Shown: positions 35,481 through 44,813 of the stretch, in pieces | Layout of the letters: every line of letters begins with the position of its first letter | How positions within the stretch are numbered: position 1 is the first letter of the stretch | Notes under the pieces: model-generated | What the model was told of the DNA's origin: nothing | Seen by the model: only the letters and a program-made list of their open reading frames with translations | The model's database searches: none | DNA from: Wenjunlia vitaminophila DSM 41686 | Lineage (GTDB): Bacteria; Actinomycetota; Actinomycetes; Streptomycetales; Streptomycetaceae | Reading direction: 5' to 3' | Assembly (NCBI RefSeq): GCF_000380165.1 | Contig: NZ_KB904735.1 | Location: forward strand, 25,683-89,682 | DNA length: 64,000 nt | Program-made: the position numbers and the translations under genes

Positions 35481-36415
35481 GGATCGCTCTGGGCCAGGCC
35501 GCCAGTGTCCCCGGCGACCTCACCACCAACGTGGCCACCGCGGTGCGGCTGGTGACCGAGGCCGCCCGTGCGGGCGCCCGCCTGCTTGCCCTGCCCGAGC
35601 TGTTCGCCTGCGGCTACGACCCCGCGGCCATCGCGGCGGGCCGGCCCGGCTACGTGCTGGACGCACCCGCCGCCGACGGGCGGTGGCCCGCCGGCTCCGT
35701 GCTCGCCCCACTGGCCGAGGCGGCGGACCGCCACGGGATGTGGGTGCTCCTCGGGGCCGCGCTCGTCACCGCGGACGACCCGGTCGGCGGCGAACCGGGC
35801 GGGACCGACCACCTGCCGGACCGTCGCGGAACACCTGCCCGACCGCAGAACGCCGTGCTGGTGTTCGACCCCACCGGCCGCATCCGGGGCCGTTACGCCA
35901 AGGCCCACCTGTGGGGGCCGGAACGGACGGCGTTCACCCCGGGAGCGGAGCTGGTGATGGTCGAGGACGGCGGGGTCTCGGTGGGGATCGGCATCTGCTA
36001 CGACGCCGGTTTCCCCGAGCTGACCCGCGCCTACGCCCGTGCCGGCGCGCACGCGGTGCTGTTCAGCTCGGCGTTCGCCGAAGGCCCCACCGCCTACCGG
36101 TACCACGTCTACCACCCGGCGCGAGCGGTGGAGAACACGGTCTACACGCTGGCGGTCAACGCCGTCGGGGACCTCGCCGGCGACCACTACTTCGGATGCA
36201 GCTCCGCCTGGCACCCGGACGGCCGCCCGCTGGTCACGCACCCGGGTGGCACGGGGGTCGTCGTCGCGGACATCGTCCCCGAGGAGGTGGACCGGGTCCG
36301 GGGTGCCCTGCGCTACCTCGCCGAACTGCGCACCGACATGTTCGCCCCCGGGCCGCCGGCGCCGCTCACCCGTATCCGCACCACAGCCGTCACCATGACA
36401 GGAGCAGCACAGTGA
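35471..36415 (+). CDS. Carbon-nitrogen hydrolase (nitrilase superfamily amidase)
   Basis: The 314-residue protein has the Glu-Lys-Cys triad: Glu43 in LPELF, Lys144 in YAKAHLW and Cys176 in GICYD. The fold and length are those of aliphatic amidase/carbamoylase/omega-amidase branches. It would hydrolyse an amide, nitrile or carbamoyl bond in the pathway. Its stop overlaps the GTG of the M24 gene. The substrate is unknown. Confidence 0.88.
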   Translation: MGLRIALGQAASVPGDLTTNVATAVRLVTEAARAGARLLALPELFACGYDPAAIAAGRPGYVLDAPAADGRWPAGSVLAPLAEAADRHGMWVLLGAALVTADDPVGGEPGGTDHLPDRRGTPARPQNAVLVFDPTGRIRGRYAKAHLWGPERTAFTPGAELVMVEDGGVSVGIGICYDAGFPELTRAYARAGAHAVLFSSAFAEGPTAYRYHVYHPARAVENTVYTLAVNAVGDLAGDHYFGCSSAWHPDGRPLVTHPGGTGVVVADIVPEEVDRVRGALRYLAELRTDMFAPGPPAPLTRIRTTAVTMTGAAQ

Positions 36416-37560
36416 GCCCCGTCTTCCCCCCGTCCGAGTACCAGCAGCGGCTGGGCGCCCTGCGCGCCACCCTGGAGGCCGAGGGACTGGACGCCGTCGT
36501 CGTCCACACCCCGGAGAACGTCTGCTACCTCTCCGGGCACGCCACGCCCGGTTACTACACCTACCAGTGCCTCGTCGTCACGACCGCCGGAGACGCCGCG
36601 CTGCTGATGCGGCAGACCGAGACCGACAACGCCGCGGACACCAGCTACCTGGAGCGGATCGTCGGGTTCCCGGACAGCGCCGACCCGGTGCGGGCCACCG
36701 CGGACCTGCTGGCGGAACTCGCCCCGGGCGCACGCGCCGTGGGAGTGGAGGCACGTTCCTGGTTCCTGCCGCCGGAGCCGTTCGCCCGGCTCGGCGCGCT
36801 GCTCAGCGACCGCGGGGCCCGGGTGGCGCACATCGACGGTGTGCTGGCCGCCGCCCGACTGGTGAAGTCGCCGCTGGAGATCGCGCAGATCCGGGCCGCG
36901 GCGCGCAGCACCAACGCCGGTGTGGCCGCGGCGGCGTCCGCGGCCGTTCCCGGCGCCTCGGAGCGCACGGTCGCCGCTGCCGCGTTCGAGGCGCTGATCG
37001 CCTCCGGCTCCGAGTACTTCGGCATGGAGCCGTTCGTGGCCTCCGGTCCACGGGCCGGCACGATCCACGCCAGTTGGTCGGACCGGGTCATCCAGCGGGA
37101 CGAGGCGGTGCTGCTGGAGATGTCGGCCACGTGCGGGCGCTACAACGCGCCCCTGATGCACACGGTGTGGACCGGGGCACTGGCTGGTGAGGCCGCGGCC
37201 ATGGCCACCGCCTGTGCCCGGGCCAGGGACGCGGCGCTGGCCCACGTCCGCCCCGGCGGCTCGCCCGCCGCCGCGCACGCCGCCTGCAAGGAGGCGATCG
37301 CCGACGCCGGGCTCGCCCACACCTACCGCAAGCGCAGCGGCTACTCGGTGGGCATCGCCTTCGCCCCGGACTGGGGGGAGGGGCACCTGTTGTCGCTGGG
37401 CGAGAACGAACAACGGGCCTTCGCCCCGGGAATGGTCGTCCACGTGGTGCCCACGCTGCGCGTTCGGGGCACCGCGGGGATCGGGCTGTCCGCGACCGTG
37501 CTGGTCACCGACGACGGCCACGAGGTGCTCACCTCGTGCGACGTGGGACCGCAGCGGTGA
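36412..37560 (+). CDS. Creatinase/ectoine-hydrolase-type M24 protein lacking metal ligands
   Basis: The 382-residue protein has the N-terminal creatinase domain (VVVHTPENVCYLSGHAT) and the C-terminal pita-bread domain. The five metal ligands of aminopeptidase P (Asp, Asp, His, Glu, Glu) are absent: the first Asp pair is replaced in LLEMSATCGRYNAPLMHT and the last Glu in GIGLSATVLVT. A His is kept in TIHASW. GYSVGIAFAPDWGEGHLLSL resembles ectoine hydrolase (DoeA/EutD) and creatinase, which act without metal. It probably opens an amidine, guanidino or amide bond in the operon's substrate. Confidence 0.83.
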   Translation: MSPVFPPSEYQQRLGALRATLEAEGLDAVVVHTPENVCYLSGHATPGYYTYQCLVVTTAGDAALLMRQTETDNAADTSYLERIVGFPDSADPVRATADLLAELAPGARAVGVEARSWFLPPEPFARLGALLSDRGARVAHIDGVLAAARLVKSPLEIAQIRAAARSTNAGVAAAASAAVPGASERTVAAAAFEALIASGSEYFGMEPFVASGPRAGTIHASWSDRVIQRDEAVLLEMSATCGRYNAPLMHTVWTGALAGEAAAMATACARARDAALAHVRPGGSPAAAHAACKEAIADAGLAHTYRKRSGYSVGIAFAPDWGEGHLLSLGENEQRAFAPGMVVHVVPTLRVRGTAGIGLSATVLVTDDGHEVLTSCDVGPQR

Positions 37561-38015
37561 GTGCCGCCACACCGACACCGGACGCGCCGGTGCCCCAGGG
37601 CGACTACCAGGCGGCCCGGGTGGTCGGCGGGCTGGTGTTCACCGCGGGGATGACGCCCCGTGCGGACGGAGGGTTGCCCGTGGTCGGAGTGCTCGGAGCT
37701 GACCTGACGGCTCTCCAGGCGGTGCCGTTGGCGGCCCTGGCCGCGGCCCGCGCGGTCGAGGCGGGCCGGCGGGCGGCGGAGGCGGCCGGACTACGGCTGA
37801 CCTCGGGGATTTCCATGACCGTGTACCTCGCCGCGACGCCTGGCTTCACCGAGCACAGCCGGGTCGCGGACGGTGCGAGCTCCCGCCTGCGCGCCCTGCT
37901 GCCCGGGCCGGCGCCGGTCCGGGCAGCGGTCGGCGTGGCCAGCCTGCCGTCGGGCGCTCCGGTCGAGGTCACCCTGGTGCTGGCTACCGAGCCGGCTCTC
38001 AGCCGTCAACCGTGA
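37557..38015 (+). CDS. Rid (YjgF/YER057c) family protein
   Basis: This 152-residue protein has the Rid fold: RVVGGLVFTAGMTPR at the start, then PVRAAVGVASLPSGAPVEV, in which the Arg and the Pro-x-x-Ala-type spacing match the active site of enamine/imine deaminases. Rid proteins remove reactive enamines released by PLP enzymes, which fits the aminotransferase in the same operon. It overlaps the M24 stop by four bases and is the operon's last gene; its end overlaps the convergent NUDIX gene by 17 bp. Confidence 0.85.
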   Translation: MSAATPTPDAPVPQGDYQAARVVGGLVFTAGMTPRADGGLPVVGVLGADLTALQAVPLAALAAARAVEAGRRAAEAAGLRLTSGISMTVYLAATPGFTEHSRVADGASSRLRALLPGPAPVRAAVGVASLPSGAPVEVTLVLATEPALSRQP

Positions 38016-38493
38016 TCGGCTGGTCCGGTGGGCCGTCCGCCAGGAGCGACGCCACCAACGTCGGCAACCCGGTCGGCCGCAGCAGCTCCTGGGTGGCGGC
38101 CAGTTCCGCGGGGGTCCACCAGTGGTGTCCGGTGATCACGGCCCTCTCCACCTTCTCGAGACCGGAGGTGTCCACCGCGAAGGCGGTCACCCGGGCCAGG
38201 TAGTAGCGCTGCTGCACCTCGCGGGCGACGCCCTTCCACACCGCCACCCAGGGACGCCCCCGCCATATCTCCGGGCCCAGCGACACCGTCGTCAGCCCGG
38301 TCTCCTCCCGCAACTCCCGCACCGCTGCCTGCTCGTGGGTCTCGCCCGGCTTGACGCCTCCACCGGGGGTGAACCAGCGGACGCGCTCGTCCGCCTCGTC
38401 CCGGGTGGAGAACAGCAGCAGTCGGTCGGCGTCGTCCAGCACCACCACGCGCGCGGTCGGGCGCGGCACCAACTTCCCCTTCGACCTCTTCAT
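37999..38493 (-). CDS. NUDIX hydrolase
   Basis: The 164-residue protein has a full Nudix box, GGGVKPGETHEQAAVRELREETGL, starting near residue 43, preceded by RVRWFTPGG. A Lys/Arg-rich start (MKRSKGKLVP) precedes the first strand. Substrate unknown. It converges on the Rid gene with overlapping 3' ends and is divergent, by 12 bp, from the small frame at 38506. Confidence 0.87.
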   Translation of the reverse strand: MKRSKGKLVPRPTARVVVLDDADRLLLFSTRDEADERVRWFTPGGGVKPGETHEQAAVRELREETGLTTVSLGPEIWRGRPWVAVWKGVAREVQQRYYLARVTAFAVDTSGLEKVERAVITGHHWWTPAELAATQELLRPTGLPTLVASLLADGPPDQPITVDG

Positions 38494-38505
38494 CCCGTCA
38501 GATTA

Positions 38506-38853
38506 ATGCTGGTGTGTCACGCACGCTGGGGCGTTCTCGAGGACGGGTACGACGGCGTCGCCGGTGGTGCCCTCCCCGGCGTCGAGGCGTGCGCGGTGCT
38601 GACGCGCGGCCACATCGTCCTCATGCCGGGCGACGGCGCGTTCGGTTCGGACCCGCTCGCTGGCGAACGGCCCGTGTGCGACCGGTACACGTACGACAGG
38701 CTGCGCCCCCACGTCATCGCCTCGCTCGCCGACCAGTTCGCCGAACTGGCCGAGTCGGCCCGCGCCGCCGCCGACGCCTCATCAGCGAACGGACGAAGAA
38801 AAGTCACGTTCCATCCACATCTGCTTCATAATTCCGCCGCACCTGTCCGTTGA
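38506..38853 (+). CDS. Small hypothetical protein
   Basis: I do not recognise this 115-residue frame. Codon positions from the ATG to about codon 87 show the G/C-rich third bases of neighbouring genes, which supports coding; the last 28 codons are less typical. The sequence has no membrane segment and ends in an amphipathic helix (SLADQFAELAESARAAA). No ribosome-binding site is visible, so it may be leaderless. A hairpin with a short T-run follows 24 bp after its stop. Confidence 0.45.
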   Translation: MLVCHARWGVLEDGYDGVAGGALPGVEACAVLTRGHIVLMPGDGAFGSDPLAGERPVCDRYTYDRLRPHVIASLADQFAELAESARAAADASSANGRRKVTFHPHLLHNSAAPVR

Positions 38854-38876
38854 ATGCCCTACGCTGCGCGTACCAG

Positions 38877-38916
38877 CCGCGGCCCGCACCCAGCGGGCGC
38901 AGCGCGGCCCTCTTTT
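38877..38916 (+). terminator. Hairpin with T-run between 38853 and 38936
   Basis: CCGCG-G-CCCGC (38877-38887) pairs with GCGGGC and, after a 4-base bulge, CGCGG (38893-38907), followed by CCCTCTTTTCC. This is a good intrinsic-terminator shape for this genome. It could end transcription of the small upstream frame or act in the leader of the secreted-protein gene that starts at 38936. Confidence 0.5.
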
Positions 38917-38935
38917 CCGTGGGGGTTACACCACT

Positions 38936-40903
38936 GTGCGTGTGCGCAGAATCTCGACCGCTACAGCCTTAGCGGTCCTCTTCAGCTCTGTTGCTCTCTT
39001 CGGCGCCGGCACTGCGGCGGCCGACAGCAGCAGGTCCCTGCCGATCACGTCGAGCGGGGACATCGTGGTGGACAAGGTCCACCAGCGGATCTTCATCAGT
39101 GACCCGCAGAGCGGCAAGATCGTCGCCACTGACTACACCGGCACCGTCGTGGGCACCGTCCCGGACCTGCCCGGGGTGACCGGCCTCCAACTCGCCCCCG
39201 ACTACGCGACGCTGTACGCCGCGGTGCCCGGGGCCAGCGCCATCACCGCCTTCGACACCGCCAGCCTGACCGAGTCCGGCCGGTACGCCACGGGTGAGGG
39301 AACCACTCCGAGGCACCTCGCGCTCGCCGGGCAGAAGCTCTGGTTCGGGTACGGCAGCGGCAGCGACGGCGACCTGGGCTCACTCGACCTGTCCGGCGCG
39401 GAACCCGTGGTGACGCTCGGCCAGGAAGGTGACGTCGAGTTCACCCGGGCGCCACGGCTCGCCGCGACCCCGGGTGCGCCCGGCACCCTGGCCACGGCGA
39501 CCGACCAGTCCAGCCTCGCGGTGTACGACGTCGCCGGCGACCGGGCCGGTCTGACCGCGCGGTCCCAGACGACGTCGACCAGCAGCATCGACGACCTGGC
39601 GCTCACCCCGGACGGCACTCGGCTCGTCACCGCCAACCGGTCCGGCACCCAGCACCGGGTCTGGCAGACGACCGACCTCTCCGAGCAGCCGGCCTACGCC
39701 ACGGCCTACTACCCCAACGCGGTGGCCATCGCCGAGGACGGGACGGTCGCCGCCGGCAGTGAGTCCTGGTCGGAACCGGACATCCAGATCTTCCAGCCGG
39801 GTGCCACCACACCGCTGCGGAACTACATGTTCTCCAGCACCAGTGGTTCCGAGAACCTCGGCACCGCGGGCCTGGCCTGGGAGCCGGACGGGACGCGCCT
39901 GTTCGCGGTCTCCAACAACGGGGGGACGCACACCCTGCGCGTCCTCTCCGCGCCGCGCAAGTCGGTCACGAAGATCACGGTGAACGCGCCGAGCACCGCC
40001 ACCCGGGCCAAGCCGCTCACCGTGTCCGGGACGGTCTCCGCGTCGCTGCCGCTCCCGGCGGGCACCCCGCTGACGGTCACCCGTACCGACATGGAGTCAC
40101 CCACCGGCAAATCGCTGGGGACCAAGACCCTCAACGCGGACGGGACGTTCTCGTTCTCCGACACCCCGCCGTCCGGCGGCACGGTGACCTACAAGGTCAG
40201 CTACGCGGGGAGCGCCACCCACACCCCGACCTACGCGTCGGACTCGGTCCTCGTCTCCCGCACCGCCACCACACTGACCCTGAACAACAACAAGAAGGTC
40301 TATGCCTGGGGCAGCGAGGTGAAGTTCACCGCGCACCTGGGCGCCACCTACAAGAACCGCACGGTGTCCATCTACGCGGACCCCGAGGGGCTCTACGCCC
40401 CCAAGCGGCTGGTGCGGACCGCCGTCGTGAACAGCGAGGGCAACATCTCCGCCACCATCACGCTGACCAGGGACACCACTGTCTCCGCGACCTTCGCCGG
40501 GGACTCCCGCACCCTGGGCAGGACGGCCAGTTCCTGGGTGGGCACCAGGGTCAGGGTCGCCACCAGCCTGAGCGGCAGCTACAAGACGGCGAAGATCGGC
40601 AGCCTCTACTACCAGTACTTCAAGACGACCGCCACGCCGGTGCACAAGACGTCGATGTCGGCCTACGAGTACCGCAGGTACCGGATCACCATCCAGGTGT
40701 ACGCCAACGGCGCCTGGCACTACAACGACGTCGACAACGACTACTTCCCGGTCGGCACCCCGGGGGTGCAGCTCGTCGGCTTCAACGAGCCCGGGTACCG
40801 CTTCCGCATCCGTTCCTCCTACATCCCCGGTACCTCCGCGTCCGGTGACTCCGTGAACACCATCACCCACAGCAGCTGGCGGTACTTCACCTTCGTCAGG
40901 TAA
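38936..40903 (+). CDS. Secreted beta-propeller / Ig-like repeat protein
   Basis: The 655-residue protein has a clear signal peptide (basic MRVRR start, hydrophobic core, cleavage after GTAAA near 28-29). Residues 40-340 form a YVTN/WD-type propeller: repeats such as VDKVHQRIFISDPQSGKIV and LAPDYATLYAAVPGASAI recur about every 40-45 residues. Residues 345-530 hold two Ig-like repeats (TVSGTVSASLPLPAG; VKFTAHLGATYKNRTV), and a C-terminal domain follows. No catalytic residues are seen; a cell-surface or exported binding role is likely. Confidence 0.8.
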   Translation: MRVRRISTATALAVLFSSVALFGAGTAAADSSRSLPITSSGDIVVDKVHQRIFISDPQSGKIVATDYTGTVVGTVPDLPGVTGLQLAPDYATLYAAVPGASAITAFDTASLTESGRYATGEGTTPRHLALAGQKLWFGYGSGSDGDLGSLDLSGAEPVVTLGQEGDVEFTRAPRLAATPGAPGTLATATDQSSLAVYDVAGDRAGLTARSQTTSTSSIDDLALTPDGTRLVTANRSGTQHRVWQTTDLSEQPAYATAYYPNAVAIAEDGTVAAGSESWSEPDIQIFQPGATTPLRNYMFSSTSGSENLGTAGLAWEPDGTRLFAVSNNGGTHTLRVLSAPRKSVTKITVNAPSTATRAKPLTVSGTVSASLPLPAGTPLTVTRTDMESPTGKSLGTKTLNADGTFSFSDTPPSGGTVTYKVSYAGSATHTPTYASDSVLVSRTATTLTLNNNKKVYAWGSEVKFTAHLGATYKNRTVSIYADPEGLYAPKRLVRTAVVNSEGNISATITLTRDTTVSATFAGDSRTLGRTASSWVGTRVRVATSLSGSYKTAKIGSLYYQYFKTTATPVHKTSMSAYEYRRYRITIQVYANGAWHYNDVDNDYFPVGTPGVQLVGFNEPGYRFRIRSSYIPGTSASGDSVNTITHSSWRYFTFVR

Positions 40904-40921
40904 GCCACCGCACCCCAGAAA

Positions 40922-40958
40922 GCCTCCGGCCGTTCCCCCGAGGGGGACGGCCGGAGGC
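40922..40958. terminator. Bidirectional hairpin terminator
   Basis: GCCTCCGGCCGT (40922-40933) and ACGGCCGGAGGC (40947-40958) are perfect 12-bp complements. The loop itself contains CCCCC and GGGGG, extending the stem. It lies between the convergent secreted-protein and S9 peptidase genes and can serve both. Confidence 0.75.
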
Positions 40959-41013
40959 ATGAGCGCGGGGCCGCTGGGCGGCCGGCCCCCGCGCCGGGAC
41001 CCGGCGGCCCCGG

Positions 41014-43020
41014 TCAGGAGGGGACGAGCCGCAGTTCCGGGACCCCGGGCGCGGCGAAGCCGAAGACCTGCCCGTACAGCGCGAGTTCCGCCTCGAGGCA
41101 GGCCACCAGGGTGTCCGCCCGGCGGAAGCCGTGCTGCTCGCCCTCGAACGCCAGGTAGGCGTGGGGCACGCCCCGCCCGCGGAGCCCTTCCAGCAGGCGT
41201 TCGCTCTGCCTCGGCGGGCAGACCTCGTCCTCCAGCCCCTGGAGCAGCAGGAACGGCACGGTGAGCCGGTCGGCGTGGTGCACCGGGGAGCGCTCCCGGT
41301 ACCGGTCCGCGGACTGCGGCAGGGGCCCCACCAGGGTGTCGAGGTAGCGCGACTCGAAGTCGTGGGTCTCCCCGTCGGCCCACTGGGTCAGGTCGAGCAC
41401 CGGGTACTTGATCACGCCGCAGCGGTAGGTGTCTGTGGTGGTCAGTGACGCCGCGGCGGTCCACCCGCCGGCGCTGCCCCCGCGGATCGCCAGCCGGGCC
41501 GGGTCCGCGGTGCCCTCGGCGGCCAGGGCCGCGGCCACCGCCGCGCAGTCCTCGACGTCCACCACGCCCCAGTTCTGACGGAGCCGGTCGCGGTAGGCGC
41601 GGCCGTACCCGGTGGAGCCGCCGTAGTCCACGTCGACCACGCCGATGCCCCGGGTGGTGAAGAACGCGACGCCCAGGTCGTGGACGGGCGTGGCACGCCC
41701 GGTGGGGCCACCGTGTGCCCGCACCACGTAGGGCGGGAGCTCGCCCTGTGGCGCGGTGACGTCGGGGTTCCGCGGCGGGTAGACGTGGGCGTGGACGTCC
41801 CGGCCGTCCGGTCCTGTGAAGGTGCGCAGGACCGGCTGGGGGACGTAGGCGGGGTCCACGACGTCCCGGTGCGGGCACCCCACCACCTCGGTGTGGCCGG
41901 TGTCCGGGTCCGTGGCCACCACCTCCAACGCGCGGTGCGGTCCCCCGGCGACGCCCACGACGGTGGTGCCGCTCACGGCGACGCAGGGCGTCCACTCGGT
42001 CCAGGGGCCGGTGGCGTCGGTGAGCGCGCCGGTGCTCGGGTCGAGCACCCCGAGCCGCTGGGCGCCGACGCCGTGGGCCACCGCGATCCGTCCGTCGCGC
42101 AGCGGGGCGAACCACCGGTACCCCGGCTGCCACAGCGGCCCGGCGAACTCCTCCTGCCGCGGGCACAGCGCGGTCGCCACGCCGGTGTCCGCGTCGATCC
42201 GGTACAGGTTCCACCAGCCACCGCGGTCGCTGGCGGTCAGCAGGGCTCCCGGGGCCGTCCACTCCACCTGGGCGATGGACTCCCCGGGGCCGCCGGCGAC
42301 GGTGCGGCAGGCGGTGAACGTCCCGTCCGCGGCCACCTCCGCCACCTTCAGCTCGGTGCTGTCCCACGGCATCGCCGGGTGGTCCCACCCGAGCCAGGCC
42401 ACCCGGCCGCCGTCGGGGGAGAGCCGCGGGCCGGTGAGGAAACGGGTGTCGCCGCCGAGCCGTCTGATCCCGCCGCGGTCGTCGGCCGCCGAACCGTCCA
42501 ACGGCACCGCGACCAACAACCGTCGCAGGTCGCCGGGACGGGGCCCGGTGAGCTCCTCCAGGACGCACCACACCTCGCCGCGGTCGGGCAGCACCGTCAG
42601 GTCGGCGTAGCGCAGACCGCTGGGGAGCGGTGGGACGGGGGTCAACGGCACCGGCTCGGCGTCGGGTCCGTCGGTGGGGTGGGCGTCCAGCCGGTACATC
42701 CGCTGGTCGGCGAAGTCCACGAAGACCACGACGGGGCGTCCGTCAGGGCCGGGGGCGCCCGCCCAGGGACGGCCCCCGTACTCCATGACCCGGCTGCGCA
42801 CGTTCCACGGCGAGGCGAGGACCTCGACCCCGGGGCCACCGCCGGCGGGACGGCGCACCAGGGTGTACCGGCCCCCCTCGGCCGGGCGTGACTCGACCCA
42901 CCAGATCTCGTCCCCCACGGTGTCCGCCCACTCGGGGACGCGTCCGTCCGCCGCGGCGAGCCGGGCGGTCACCGGTGAGGTCCACGAACCGTAGGGCGCG
43001 GTCTGCGGTATGGCCACCAT
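41014..43020 (-). CDS. S9-family prolyl oligopeptidase-like serine peptidase
   Basis: The 668-residue protein has an N-terminal beta-propeller (residues 20-400) and a C-terminal alpha/beta-hydrolase domain. The catalytic set is complete: Ser516 in GGSAGG, Asp598 in LEDEV and His630 in GEQHGF. No signal peptide is seen, so it is probably cytoplasmic and degrades short peptides, in the manner of acylaminoacyl-peptidases and dipeptidyl-peptidase relatives. The ATG at 43020 starts MVAIPQTAPYGSW, the usual beginning of this subgroup, and is preferred over an in-frame start 69 bp earlier. Confidence 0.9.
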   Translation of the reverse strand: MVAIPQTAPYGSWTSPVTARLAAADGRVPEWADTVGDEIWWVESRPAEGGRYTLVRRPAGGGPGVEVLASPWNVRSRVMEYGGRPWAGAPGPDGRPVVVFVDFADQRMYRLDAHPTDGPDAEPVPLTPVPPLPSGLRYADLTVLPDRGEVWCVLEELTGPRPGDLRRLLVAVPLDGSAADDRGGIRRLGGDTRFLTGPRLSPDGGRVAWLGWDHPAMPWDSTELKVAEVAADGTFTACRTVAGGPGESIAQVEWTAPGALLTASDRGGWWNLYRIDADTGVATALCPRQEEFAGPLWQPGYRWFAPLRDGRIAVAHGVGAQRLGVLDPSTGALTDATGPWTEWTPCVAVSGTTVVGVAGGPHRALEVVATDPDTGHTEVVGCPHRDVVDPAYVPQPVLRTFTGPDGRDVHAHVYPPRNPDVTAPQGELPPYVVRAHGGPTGRATPVHDLGVAFFTTRGIGVVDVDYGGSTGYGRAYRDRLRQNWGVVDVEDCAAVAAALAAEGTADPARLAIRGGSAGGWTAAASLTTTDTYRCGVIKYPVLDLTQWADGETHDFESRYLDTLVGPLPQSADRYRERSPVHHADRLTVPFLLLQGLEDEVCPPRQSERLLEGLRGRGVPHAYLAFEGEQHGFRRADTLVACLEAELALYGQVFGFAAPGVPELRLVPS

Positions 43021-43220
43021 CTGCCTCACTTCGTCAGGGTCGGTGCGGGACACGGGGCGGCCGCCAGGACGGGGAGAGGCGGAACACACCCGCCGTTCCG
43101 CGCCACCGCGACCACGTGTTGCTCACGCGTCACCGTACGCGCACCCCTCGACCCGGCCCAAGAGCAGCACCGGACCCGGACGGCCCCCGCCGCCGGCCCT
43201 TGTCCTCCTGCACCACCTGG

Positions 43221-44813
43221 TCAGCCCGGGCCGCTGCCCGCCACGCGGGCCGACTCGAGCGCCGTCGCGACGTCCCGCGGGTAGGTGCGCAGGGCGAGGA
43301 GGGAGACCAGACCCGCGGCGAACAGGGCGACGAGGCCCAGGTGGAAGGTGGTCTCGAGGCCGCCGGTGCCACCACGCCCGGTGAACACCTGGGAGGAGAG
43401 CGCCCCGAAGAGCAGGGGGCCCACGAACTCCCCCGACGTGCGCACGAATGTCCGGGTGCCCTCCGACCGGCCCCAGAGGCCCGGGGGGACGATGTCCAAC
43501 CGGGCCGCGTCCAGCGGCGGGTTGGCGGCGGCGAGCAGCGCGCCGCCGAGCGCGAGCAACGGCACCGCGAGGACCGGTGACCCGGTGGTGAGCCCGGGGG
43601 CGAAGGCCAGTGGTGCGGTGAGCAGCACCACGGCGGGGACCAGCACCCGGCCGTTGGCCCGGCCCCGCCACAGCGCCCAGTCCGGTGCCCTGGCGCCGAG
43701 CAGCAGGCCCGCCAGGACACCGACGCCGATCAGGAGTGTCATGGCGCCGGCCGTGAAGCGGCCCACCCCGTAGTGGTGGATGACGTAGAACAGGGCGAAG
43801 GTGCGCAGACCGGCGAAGAAGAAGTAGGCGAGGGTCGAGGCCACGATCATCAACACGACGGTGCGGATGCGCAGCACGTAGACGAACGCGCGCCAGGCCG
43901 GCATGCACGCCGGGTCCTCGTGGAGCACCCGGCCCGGGTACGGTTGCGCGGCGGGGCCCCCGGCAGTGCCCCGGACCGGCTCCGGCGCCACCCCCGCGCC
44001 CCGGGCGACCTCCTCGGACCGGGCGACCTCCTCGGACCGGTCGGGCTGGTGTTTGACGCCGCCCCCGCCGGAGGGGATGTGGCGCAGACCCGGACGGAGC
44101 CAGTCTCCGCCGCTCCTCGGGGGTTCGGGTACGCGCCACAGCACCCAGGCGAGGAACGCCCCCGGAAACGCCAGCCAGGCGAAGGAGTAGCGCCAGGTCA
44201 GGAGCGCCGTGACGGTGTTCGACAGCACATAGCCGGCCCCGGTGCCCAGCACCTCCCCGGCCAGGACGTACCCGTACAACCGGGCACGCTCGGCGGCGGG
44301 GAAGCAGTCGCCCATGAGCGAGGCCACGGCGGGCGCGGCAGTCGCCGTCACGGCACCCAGGGCGACACGCGACAGCAGCAGCCACAGGTACGAGCCGGAC
44401 GCGCCGGCGAGCAGGGTGGCGGCCGACCAGAGCACCACGCTCACCGCGAGCAGCCGGGTCCGGGCGATCCGGTCGACCAGCACGCCGGCGGGCAGCGTGC
44501 ACAGCGCCCCGGTCAGGGAGGTGAGGGAGATCAGCAGCCCGATGTCGGTGTGCCCCACCTGGAAGGCGTTCTCGATGTCCCCGGCGTTGACCGAGACGGT
44601 GGCCTTGTCCGCCCCGTCCAGCCCGATCACGGCGCTCAGCAACGCGATCACCTTCAGCCGGGCACGACCGCCCACCGCGGCGTCCGCCCGGCGCCCCACG
44701 GCTCCGGTGGCACGTCGCGGAGCCGAACGCAGGACGCCCCTCACGGGCCGCGTCTGCCGCCCGGCGCGGCCCCGGACCGGGGGCGTCGCCCGACGTGGGT
44801 GGCCAGGTCGCAC
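43221..44813 (-). CDS. MFS transporter
   Basis: The protein (up to 530 residues) has about twelve membrane helices, with the MFS loop LVDRIARTRLL after helix 2 and a long hydrophilic central loop (residues 250-310) containing the duplicated SEEVARSEEVAR. The start is uncertain: a GTG at 44744 would remove 23 Arg-rich residues, and the first helix begins only near residue 53. The substrate cannot be inferred. It is divergent from the radical SAM gene, with 231 bp between. Confidence 0.8.
   Translation of the reverse strand: MRPGHPRRATPPVRGRAGRQTRPVRGVLRSAPRRATGAVGRRADAAVGGRARLKVIALLSAVIGLDGADKATVSVNAGDIENAFQVGHTDIGLLISLTSLTGALCTLPAGVLVDRIARTRLLAVSVVLWSAATLLAGASGSYLWLLLSRVALGAVTATAAPAVASLMGDCFPAAERARLYGYVLAGEVLGTGAGYVLSNTVTALLTWRYSFAWLAFPGAFLAWVLWRVPEPPRSGGDWLRPGLRHIPSGGGGVKHQPDRSEEVARSEEVARGAGVAPEPVRGTAGGPAAQPYPGRVLHEDPACMPAWRAFVYVLRIRTVVLMIVASTLAYFFFAGLRTFALFYVIHHYGVGRFTAGAMTLLIGVGVLAGLLLGARAPDWALWRGRANGRVLVPAVVLLTAPLAFAPGLTTGSPVLAVPLLALGGALLAAANPPLDAARLDIVPPGLWGRSEGTRTFVRTSGEFVGPLLFGALSSQVFTGRGGTGGLETTFHLGLVALFAAGLVSLLALRTYPRDVATALESARVAGSGPG

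Noticed and set aside
36412-37560. Assignment as ectoine hydrolase DoeA/EutD with the operon as an ectoine pathway
   Set aside because: The rest of the set lacks DoeB of the aspartoacylase family, the class III DoeD transaminase and the semialdehyde dehydrogenase; similarity of the M24 protein alone is not enough.
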